Of a DNA stretch of 64,000 nucleotides, positions 52,350 to 61,900 are shown piece by piece. Every line of letters starts with the position of its first letter. The stretch's first letter is position 1. Made by a program: the position numbers and the translations under genes. Under the pieces are notes generated by a model, which did not search any database, was not told where the DNA came from, and saw nothing but the letters and a program-made list of their open reading frames with translations. This DNA is from Symbiodinium natans (Eukaryota > Sar > Dinophyceae > Suessiales > Symbiodiniaceae), in assembly GCA_905221605.1 (NCBI GenBank), contig CAJNDS010001280.1:1-64000 (forward strand), in the 5' to 3' direction.

Positions 52350-52450
52350 GGTTAGGGTTTAGGGTTTAGGGTTTAGGGTTTAGGGTTTAGGGTTTAGGGT
52401 TTAGGGTTTAGGGTTTAGGGTTTAGGGTTTAGGGTTTAGGGTTTAGGGTT
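52350..52450. repeat. TTTAGGG array
   Basis: About 14 near-perfect units. Confidence 0.95.
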
Positions 52451-53097
52451 GAGCCTTAAAGACCTAAACCCTAAAACCCTAAACCCTAAACCCCAAACCC
52501 TAAACCCTACATAAACCCTTCGCCACGAGCCCAAGCCCTTTGAACATTGATCAAGATGTCCAAAGTTGGCGACAAAAGCCCAAACAGGCCCCACAACAGC
52601 TATGCGGAAACCACCTTACAAACCGCGGTAGCTCGCCGGCTAGGGCAAGCCAGTTGGGCTCAACCAACTCACGGTTGAAGGGTAGATTTGCGGTTACAGG
52701 GGTTTAGGACCTTATATCACCTCAATTCTGGGCTTGGGGTCTAGGGTTTGGGGTTTGGGGTTTAGGGTTTGGGGTGCGGAGATGTAAGTTCAGGTTGGGT
52801 TTTGGGTTTAGAGCCGAAACAGTAAACCCTAGACCCTAAGCCTTAAAACGTCTAGAGGGTCAAGGCTCAGGGGTGTGTCCTGGGAGTGGACGAAGGGACT
52901 CACGAACATGGTTATAAAATGCTAGAACTGGGGCTGGATACCCTAGCCCAAAAAAAGCTAACCGTTTATACAGCGTAGGATCCTATATAACCAAACTAAG
53001 GCTTACCTACCCAGTCCCGAAGCTATAACTGGGGCCATAACCCATCTGGGCAACCTAACTGTCCTGAGCAACTCCAGGGCAGCAAACACGTCACATG
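52451..53097. other. Intergenic, no clear gene
   Basis: CCCTAAA words at 52470-52510, unique GC-balanced sequence at 52515-52690, TTTGGGG/TTTAGGG at 52735-52775. No open frame I can support. Confidence 0.4.
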
Positions 53098-53226
53098 TCA
53101 AGCCGCACAGGGCTCCGCAGCGGGATCTGTGCCGCTTTCGAGGTCAGCCAGCAAGTAGGAGGTGTGGAACCTTTTCCATACCTGGCGGCTTTCTTCCGGA
53201 CCGAGTCTCCACGGGCTAGCGCATCG
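53098..53226 (-). CDS. Terminal exon-like island, unknown product
   Basis: Minus strand: acceptor CCCTACCTGCAG, 42 codons (RCASPWRLGPEESRQVWKRF, HTSYLLADLESG...) and TGA. Phase 0 at the acceptor. It reads as the acidic C-terminus of a soluble protein. Few telomere-like units lie inside or next to it, so it is among the cleaner candidates. Confidence 0.5.
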   Translation of the reverse strand, partial: RCASPWRLGPEESRQVWKRFHTSYLLADLESGTDPAAEPCAA

Positions 53227-54137
53227 CTGCAGGTAGGGCTGGCCTTGTGTAGGTCAGCCCTCTGATAAGTTGGCTTTGGAACCCCCAATTCCCACTAGTT
53301 AGTCAAGATTCCCCTGAACCCTAAACCCTAAACCCTAAACCCGAAACCCGAAACTCGAAACCCTAAACCCAAAACAACCCTAACTCCTAATTCCCACGAA
53401 CCTTCAATGTGGGGGCTAAGGGTTCATCCAAGGATTCGCGGGGACTTCGGGGAGGGTTTTGGGGTTGAAGGGTTTAAGGGGTTGGGATGTTTGGGGCTTT
53501 CGAGTCTTTGGGTTTTGGGAGAGGTCTAAGGGGTTAGGATTTTAGGGCTGTAGGGTTAGGATTTTAGGGCTCTAGAGCCTTAGGATGTTCAGGGTGTAAA
53601 GGGTTGGCATTTCAGGGCTTGAGAGTCTCAGGGGTTTGAGATCTGTCCTGAAATGTACTCCTGGTATTGGCCAAACTTACTTGGACTGCCGAACGAGGGC
53701 TTCAGCAGACAGAAAAAAAGACAGTAAGGTTTCAGGGCTCTGGATAGATTCAGAGGTAGTAGGTCCCTCCAGAATAGGGTTTGGGGTTTAGGGTCTGGGG
53801 TGCAGGGTTTAGAGGGTTTGGGGTTTAGGATTTATGTACGTCTGAAGAATTGACATCCACTGTTGTGCCTCCACTCCCTAGCGCATTGCAGTGAAGCTGC
53901 CAAATCCTCAAAAACCTCCAACCGGAACTGCGCGTCCAGAAACTGTGAGCCAAAAAAGGCTTCGCTTCAGAACAAAGGCCCGCCAAACCCCTACTTAAAC
54001 ACTAAACCCCAAACCCTACATATACCCTAAACCCTGAACCCTAAACCCTAAACCCTAAACCCTAAACCCTAAACCCTAAACCCTGAACCCGAAGCCCTAA
54101 GCCTTACAAACCCCAACTCAACCCTGGCAGCCCTAAG
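53227..54137. other. Intergenic: degenerate repeats
   Basis: CCCTAAA/CCCGAAA words at 53310-53370, G-rich TTTAGG derivatives with a repeated GGTTAGGATTTTAGGGCT (53520-53570), TTTAGGG at 53775-53830, CCCTAAA at 54020-54085. No gene. Confidence 0.5.
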
Positions 54138-54239
54138 CAGGCGCGCCTTGTCGAACGCGTACGTGCATGCGCGAGGCGCGCTGCCGTGCACCAGCAGCCT
54201 GGGTTGAAGGATGCTAAAGCCGGAAGCCCTAAACCCTAA
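54138..54239 (+). CDS. Basic exon-like island closed by an array stop
   Basis: Acceptor GCAGCCCTAAG, then QARLVERVRACARRAAVHQQ PGLKDAKAG, and SPKP plus TAA read from the CCCTAAA array. Arg/Ala-rich helix. CCCTAAA-type DNA on both sides. Confidence 0.4.
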   Translation, partial: QARLVERVRACARRAAVHQQPGLKDAKAGSPKP

Positions 54240-54929
54240 ACCCTAAACCCTAAACCCTACACCCTAAACCCTAAACCCTAAACCCTAAACCCTAAACCCT
54301 AAACCCTAAACCTCACATAAGGGTCCTTCCTCCTTCCGCTTAACGGCACCGGGCTCAAGGCTAACGCCTTACTCAGACCGGGCCCCTCTGGCCACAATGA
54401 AACCCTAAAGCCCGTTTTGGGGTTAGAGTTTAGGGTTTAGGGTTTAGGGTTTAGGGTTTAGGGTTTAGGGTTTAGGGTTTAGGGTTTAGGGTTTAGGGTT
54501 TAGGGTTTAGGGTTAGGGTTTACAGTTTACAGGGTTTAGAGTGTATAGTTTACAATAGCTTTCTAGGGGCTTAAGGTTTACAGGATTTAGGGTTTAAGGT
54601 TTGTAATAGGTTTCTAGGGGTTTATAGGGGTTTAAGGTTTACAGGGTTAGGGTTTAAGGTTGATGATTGGGGTTTCAGGTTTGCAGTTTAGGGGTTTAAG
54701 GTTTACAGGGTTGTGGGTTAAGAGGTTGCAGGGTTTAGGGGGTTTCGGGTTTAGGCTTTCGGCCAAACCCTGTAGACGCGAAACCCTAAACAACAAACCC
54801 TGAACCCTGCACCCATGTATAAACTCTGGCTGAAGGTTGCTTGTGCTCAGGGCTCCGGGCCCAGTTCGAAATAGGTGTTGAATTTGGGGTTAGTCTTTGG
54901 GGTTTGAGGCTTCGTATTAGGATACAAAC
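54240..54929. repeat. CCCTAAA then TTTAGGG arrays
   Basis: CCCTAAA at 54232-54310, TTTAGGG at 54427-54512, then G-rich derivatives with recurring GGTTTACAGG words to 54760. No gene. Confidence 0.7.
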
Positions 54930-54995
54930 GCTCTGAGTGCTGCACTGGGCGGGCATCCCCTTGACGACATGCTTGGCGAACTCTCGCACCATGTC
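54930..54995 (-). CDS. Exon-like island, phase 0, helical
   Basis: Minus strand: acceptor TTTTTGCATAAG, exactly 22 codons (DMVREFAKHVVKGMPAQCST...), donor CAGAGCGTTTGTATC. Amphipathic helix at the start. Confidence 0.5.
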
Positions 54996-55059
54996 CTTAT
55001 GCAAAAAGCCGAAGGCTTTCGGGTTCAGGGTTCAAGGTCCCGGAACACCCCCAAGGCAC

Positions 55060-55150
55060 CCTAAACCCTAAACCCTAAACCCTAAACCCTAAACCCTAAA
55101 CCCTAAACCCTAAACCCTAAACCTTAAACCCAACACCCTAAAGCCCTAAC
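55060..55150. repeat. CCCTAAA array
   Basis: About ten perfect units, left border of the next island. Confidence 0.95.
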
Positions 55151-55164
55151 CCGGACCCCTTATC

Positions 55165-55213
55165 CTTGAGCAGCCCTTGGGTGGCCGGCTTGTGTAGCTC
55201 AGCGTGGCGGGGT
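55165..55213 (-). CDS. Short exon-like island
   Basis: Minus strand: acceptor ACCTTCCCTAG, 16 codons (PRHAELHKPATQGLLK), GA-type donor AAGGATAAGG. GA donors are reported in dinoflagellates but make the call weak. Confidence 0.25.
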
Positions 55214-55227
55214 CTAGGGAAGGTGAA

Positions 55228-55335
55228 CGGTTTAGGGTTTAGGGTTTAGGGTTTAGGGTTTAGGGTTTAGGGTTTAGGGTTTAGGGTTTAGGGTTTAGGG
55301 TTTAGGGTTTAGGGTTAGGGTTTAGGGTTTAAGGT
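55228..55335. repeat. TTTAGGG array
   Basis: About 13 units, mirror orientation to the array at 55060-55150. Confidence 0.95.
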
Positions 55336-55339
55336 CTGG

Positions 55340-56162
55340 GGCTGCATGTGTTCAGACGCTGGAAAAATGCAGTAAAACCTAAAAAGCAAGTTCACAAGGA
55401 CACATGAACCTCTAAACCCTAAACTCCCCCATTTAAGCCAAACTAGACCCCAAAACCTCGCATGAACTCCTGAACTCCTCTCGCCCCTGAAACCCTAAAT
55501 CCTAAACCTAAGGGTTTCAAGTCTCGGGCTGGGGTTTAGGGTTTAGGGTTTAGGGTTTTTTCGTTTCAGGGTTCAGGGTTTAGGGTTTAGGGTTCAGGGT
55601 TCAAGGTTCAGGGTTCAGGGTTAGGGTTTAGGGTTTAGGGTTTAGGGTTCAGGGTTCAGGGTTCAGGGTTCAGGGTTCAGGGTTCAGGGTTCAGGGTTCA
55701 GGGTTCAGGGTTCAGGGTTCAGGGTTTAGGGTTTAGGGTTGAGGGTTGAGGGTTTAGGGTTGAGGGTTTAGGGTTTAGGGTTTAGACGTCTAAATCTTGA
55801 TGATCTCCTAACCCATGAACTCCCAAGCGCGAGGCGTGCATCCGTTCCCGCTCAGACTGCTGCTCCTGTCAGGCACGTTCAGGATCTAGGGCCTGGGCCC
55901 TGGGGCACAAAATGTCTTCCAAGCAAAGAAGCGGGCCGAGAACTCACCTTAAGCCCTAAACCCTAAACCCTAAACCCTAAGCCCTAAACCCGAAACCCTA
56001 AACCTTAAGCCCTAAACCCTGAACGAGATACGCGGGCCAAGAGCAATGACCTCCTACTTGTGAGGGAGGCACCAAGCCGCGCCTACTTCTGAGGGCAACG
56101 CCAAAACTGGACAGAAAACATCGTACAACGCTACCCTTCAAGCAGCCTGCGTCCGACACCCA
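55340..56162. repeat. TTCAGGG variant array and telomere-like DNA
   Basis: 55560-55725 carries about a dozen consecutive GGTTCAG units flanked by TTTAGGG, then TTGAGGG/TTTAGGG to 55785. CCCTAAA words at 55955-56015. Confidence 0.8.
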
Positions 56163-56393
56163 ATGATACAGCATGCGTCCACACTGACATCAAGGCAGAG
56201 AGCATGGTGGGCCGTAGGGCGAGCCCCGACACCCGCACGAGTCTCCGGCGTCCTGCGAGAACTCCCGCGCCATGCATGCCCACGGGCCGTAACAAAAGGA
56301 GCTTCACGGACCCAAGCGGAGGCCATGTTGAAGGAAGAACTTGACAGACCCGGGCAGGGGCAAAAGCAAACACAAGAGGCGCGCGGGCCATGA
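56163..56393 (+). CDS. Hypothetical 76-aa protein or exon
   Basis: ATG at 56163 to TGA. The middle and C-terminal parts (VSGVLRELPRHACPRAVTKG and QAEAMLKEELDRPGQGQ) look coding, while the N-terminus is less so; an exon starting inside is possible. Antisense frames 56131-56391 are open too. No family recognised. Confidence 0.35.
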   Translation: MIQHASTLTSRQRAWWAVGRAPTPARVSGVLRELPRHACPRAVTKGASRTQAEAMLKEELDRPGQGQKQTQEARGP

Positions 56394-58998
56394 AGCTGCG
56401 CGTCTGTCCTAGACCATGAACAATGCAAACACCCCAGGTTCAGGGTTCAAGGTTCAGGGTTCAGGGTTTAGGCTTTAGGGTTTAGGGTGTAGGGTGTAGG
56501 GTTCAAGGTTTAGGGTTTGAATGGCTTCAGAGCATGCTGCAAAAGTTGCACATTAGTTTTGAACTGGGTCTGTAGTTTCGAGAACTGCACAATCCATCCG
56601 AGTTGTTCGGCGAGCCACAATTCTTCTTTTGGGAGGGTCTGAGTGTTGGGCTGCGGAGGAGTCCCGCATAGTTAGGCCTAGTCCCGCATTTGCGCACAGT
56701 TGAAAGTCTGTATCAACAGGAGCAAAGGATACAAATAGTGGAGAATCTAAACCCTAAGCCCTAAACCCTAATTGTACAAGTCTTCAGCGCAACAGGATGA
56801 GGCAGCTCGTGTTTGTGACAATGCGCCAGTAAGTGTCGGGATAGGACTTCAGACCCGGGTCCCCTTCCAGACAAGTTTGATCCATGCTTTTTCCTATTCA
56901 GGAATTTCCATCTGCGACCCCGACCCTAACCCCGGCACTGTTGAAGTCTGTACTCCAGTTAACCCGAATGGTCTGATGAACAAATCATGTGCTCCTGATC
57001 TGCACCCCCCCGCCCCCCCCCCCCCCCCCCCCCCCCCGCCGCCCTCCCCCCGGATGACTGGAAAATGCATCACTTGGGATTACTAACAGTCCTAAACCCT
57101 AAACCCTAAACACGAAACCCTAAACCCTAATAGGGATTCTGGTACCGCCGATTTATAATCCCTATTGAGGACCGCTCATATGAGGGGGAACATCTCTAGT
57201 CAACACGAAAGATAGACGTGAGCACGATCAGAAAGCAAGAAAAACCCTAAACCCATAAAGGTCAAGATGAGGGTGGAGCGCAGGCGTGGGGTGGAAATGC
57301 ACAAGTCGCCGCGCACGTGCGCACGCCTGGGTGCTTTGCACAAGCACGGCCCCTCAATGCGACACCCTTACCCCCAACGCTAAGACTTAATCCGGAGTGC
57401 TTGAACCCCCTCGTTCCCAAGAACCCAAAAAGTCGTTGTCTTCCAGGGTTTAGAAGTCCATAATGGCTCAGGGTTTAGGTGTATAATCAAGGAACCGAAT
57501 CCGAAGAACGAAGCAGCTGGGTGTCACCGGTAAACCCTGAACCCTCAAAGAGCCTCCCCAAAAGCCTCCGCAAAACCCCCCAAAACCCAACTCGGGCGTA
57601 CGGGTTTGGAGGTTCAGGACGTATGGCTTCGTTAGGGTTTGGGGTTTGGGGTTTAGGGTTTAGGTTTACGGTTGTGCGTTTTCATGTACAGGGACGCCCA
57701 ATTGTCAGGTTTCTGAGCATGATGTCTAGTGCGTTGTCCCACCCCAACTACCCTCAAACCCAAAATAAGGCCCACCCTTGCTACTCTCTTCCCGAAAGAG
57801 GCTTCAAAAGCCTCAAAGCACAAATCAGAAACCCTAAGCCCAAAACCCTAAACCCTAAACCCTGCACCTGAACCCTAAACCCTAAACGTTTCTTGTGGTC
57901 TTTGGGATAGTTCTTGGCTTCCCCGACAGAAAGCGCGAGTCGCTGCTTAGCGATGTTCTACTTCCGGTGACGTCAGACACCGCCGAGAATTAAGCAAGCC
58001 CTGAGCTCTAAAGTTTCGGGATTTTAGCTAGGGGCTTGCAGCCCTAAACCCTAAACCCGAAACCCTAAACCCTAAACCCTAAATCCTATACCCTATACCC
58101 TAAACCCGACCCTTAACCCTAAACCCTAAACCCTTAACCCGAACCTCCGCGGACGTGTATGGATAGGGATTTAGGGATCTAGGATTCAAGGTTCAGGGCT
58201 TGAACCTACAAAACCCTAAACCGCGAGGGCTTAGGGTCTGAGACTTAACTCTTCCTGGATCCTCAGGAGTTCTTCGGAAGCTTGGGGGTTTAGGATGGTT
58301 TAGGGGGTTGGTTTGACCACCCCCCCCCCCCCCCCCACCTGCCTTGTGAACAAGTTTTGGGGTTTAGGTTCAACGACAAGAAGCTGCTACTTTCTTTATG
58401 CGCATGGCGGCCTTTTAGTTCATGCACCAGAAGACAAATTACAGCACGCAGGTTCATGGTTTTAGTGGTTCAGCAAGACCTTGGGCGGGAAGAAGCAGGT
58501 ACTATCATCCCCTTAGAAAACTGAATAAACTAGTTTTTTGATATCCTCTTGGGTTGTAGATAACATAATGACAAATTAGGTCCCAAGGGGGCTATAGTGT
58601 AATTCCAGCAGAGGTCAAGAGAACCCTAACCCTCAACCCACACCCCCCCCTAAACCCTAGTCCAGTAGCTCCCCGCTCTGCGCGCCCATTGGCCGTCTGG
58701 CGCAGCCCTGGTTCGCAGGCCCTAGTTTGGAGGTTGAGCTTCTGACCCTAGCCCCTAAACCCTAACCTTACACCTAACACCTAAACCCTAACCACCCTAA
58801 AACCCTAGCCGAACCTGGATCAACCCTTAAGTCGGGTAATTGGATCTGGACGCTGGTACTCGCTTGTGTTCATGGTCCGGGCCTACGTATTTACAGGTGC
58901 AACCCAACCGCAGCCGTGCGACATTCGTGCGTCAACATAGCTGAGAAAAACTGGCATAGGACTTAAGCTTTAGGTTTCGGGTTTATACATAAGGTTCG
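56394..58998. other. Degenerate telomere-like DNA, poly-C, weak signals
   Basis: TTCAGGG/TTTAGGG words at 56435-56520, a long C-run around 57005-57050, CCCTAAA at 57090-57130. A GC-rich island with a GCGCACGTGCGC palindrome lies near 57310. TTTAGGG/TTTGGGG at 57630-57665, CCCTAAA at 57840-57890 and 58040-58140, C-run at 58319-58336. No ORF here has believable support; 57479-57871 is a patchwork of repeat-derived codons. Confidence 0.45.
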
Positions 58999-61900
58999 GT
59001 GTTTAGGCTGTTGAACTATAGATCCTATACAATCCCCTCCACCCATCTTTGTGTCGGGGGGGGGTGGGGGAGGGGGGGGGGGTGGACCTGTTTGGGTCGG
59101 GGCGGGTGTACGGGGGTTCTTGCAAAGAAACATGGTGTGCGGTGGTTGCTGGCGTATTCCTTACTACTTGAGCCCTTATAGCCCTGGCCCTAAAACCGAA
59201 ACTCTAAACCCAAAGGCATTGTTTGAGAAGCTGCTGACTTGCTGTCCTTCTAGAACCATGGTCCGCTGCTAAATGAAAGGCTGTTGAAAAGTGCTGAACC
59301 TGCCGGCTTTCTCAGAATCCTTCAGCTGATTGCTCTTGTTTTGTAGTGTAAACCATCATTGAGTTCAATCGAAGTACCAATTTGTTAACACCCATTTGAC
59401 TGTTGCTACTACAATACTGTGCTTGTACGACAAACCCTAAACCCTAAACCCACAGACTAAACCCTTTTAGGCCTTGCAACAATTTAAAACGCCGCTAAGT
59501 ACGTGAGTAGATTCGTGGGTTTTGGGGTGTAGGGTTTAGCATTATATTTTGTCCACAGCCTCCTCAAAGAAAAAGGGGCGCCAAGCCCACAACAGAAATG
59601 CTGAGAGCCTACACAGTGGCGCCCCAAGCCCTACACACTACAAACCCTATGAATCTTCAACCCTAAACCCGAAAACGCCTGAACCCCGAACCCCTAAGCC
59701 CGAAAAACGCACAACCCTACACGCCGCTTAACCCAACTCTCACCCTAACCCTAACCCTAAACCCTACTCCCACCAAGTGAAGGGGGGCTCTGACCTGCCA
59801 TCCCGCACCGCGAGGTGGACATGCCTCACGGCGAGGAGATTCCATGGCCCTGTTGTGGTGGGGTTTAGGGTTTAATGGTTTGTGTTTAGGGTTTAGGGTT
59901 TAATAGTGTTTAGGTTTTAGGTTCATGGTTTATGGTTTAGGGTTTGGGTTTGGTTGAGGGTTTAGGGTTTAGGGTTTAGGGTTTTAGGGTTTAGGTTTGG
60001 GTTTTTATGGTTTATGGTTTAGGGTTTAGGATTTTGGGGTTAGGTTTTAGGTTTAAGCTTAGTGGTTTAGGGTTAGGGTTTAGGTTTCGGAAACGGTAAC
60101 CACCAAAACTAGGCCCGGCTGTGAGTTTGTGCATGTCGGCTTTGGGGGCCTTTGGGTTTGGGGCTTGAAATGCGTTCAGGGTTCAAAGGTTGGGTAGGGC
60201 TGGCAGGATCAGCGCACAACCTGGCTCTCCGTGTTGGTGGTTTTTCCCGGATTGCAGCTGTTTAAAGATAAGAGGCAATAGCTTAGGTTTAAGTGTTTGG
60301 GGTTTCGGTTTAGGGCGTAGGTTAGGGGTCAGCTTCTAACCATGCACGAACCACTACTTGCAGCTTAAGGTGTACTAGGGTTTTTGAAGATGGCTGTTTT
60401 CTGTCGTTTGCGAAAGGCCAACCTTGACCCTCCTTGCTGTCCAAACGACGGCAGTTGGGGGTAGGGTGTAAGGGAGGTGTGTGTAGGGTGAGGGTGTAGG
60501 GTTTAAGGTGTAGTGTGGGGGTGTAGGGGTGTAGTGTGTAGGGTCTAGGGTGTAGGGTGTAGGGTGGATGGGTAGGTCGAAAAAGGGGGTCTGGTTTAGG
60601 GTTTAGGGTTTCCCTAACCCTAAACGCCTAACCCCACCCCCAGGGTTCATTGTGAAGGATTTAAAGGGCTGGGGGTGGGACCTGCTCCAGCTGTGAAAGC
60701 GGCGCCCGCACAGACCCGCGACGTCACCCATCCAGACTAGGCAACTGCTGGGAAGGCTTTGGGGTTTGGTTGTCTTCTAAATAACACTAAAGGGTTTAGG
60801 GCTTAGGGTATGGGGGCGCTTCCCAAACTCCAAGGTTAGGTTTTATGGTTTAGGTTTGTGTTGGGTTAGGGTTGAACTAAGGCTAGGTTTCGGTTTCAGC
60901 GCAGTGTCAGGTTTTCGGTTTTGGGCTTCCTGCGCGGCTCTCTCCTGCGCTTATTCCTCCAACACTCCCTGCGCCGCCACATCGGCGGGGCGCGCCTCTC
61001 CATGGACCTCCTATACTCCCTTAGAAACCTGAATAAAAATAACACGTTCTTAATATTTTTCTTGTGGTTTTTTTTGGTTTTTTTTTTTTTTTTTTTATTT
61101 AAGAACAACAACAGATAGGGCCCAAGGGGGATATACCGCTTCCGCTGCTCAAGTATGCGGGCGGCTCAGAAGCCTGTAAGTCAACCTTCCATCCCTTTTC
61201 CTTTAGGGTTAGGGTTTAGGTTTAGGGTTCAAGTTCAGGGTTTGATTACCTCAAACCCTTGAACCCTAAAACCTCCCATCAGCAGAATTGAAATGTGGTT
61301 CAGAGCTAAGGGTGATTTGTCAAGTCCCTCAGATTAGCTCCTTTCCCTTGACAGCCGGCCCTCACATTAGTTAATCCATTTTCCTTCATCTCTATGGAAA
61401 ATGAAGAACTCATGCAAAGGGTTGAAGGGGTTGCTGCTCTGAGTGGCTTGCCCCTGGAGCGTAGAGCAGGGTTCAGGTTAGGGTTCACCTTTAGGTTCGG
61501 GTTTAGGGTTTAGTTCTTAACATCTCCTTCACCCCGTAGGCGCAAATCCCGACCGCTTGTCTTGCCCCGCCAGTAACAATTCGCAACTGTTTTCTGCCGA
61601 GCTTCCGCAGAGCTACTGCGCGCGAGTGTTTTTTCGGGAAGGGGTAGCTTGGGATCTTGGGATGAACCAGCCTAGAACCCTCCAACCCTAACCCTACACC
61701 CTAAACCCTAGACCCTAACCCTAAACCCTAAACCTCACCCCTAGCCCTAACCCTAATCGACAGCATCCTGCAGAACAGGCTACATCGTCGTGATGCAAGG
61801 CGCAAGCAGTGAAGGGGTGTGGGATCAGCTAGCCTCTGTTCAGGTTCCCTCAATTAGGATTTAGGGGTTGGGGTTTATGTTTGGGGTTTGGGGTTTGGGG

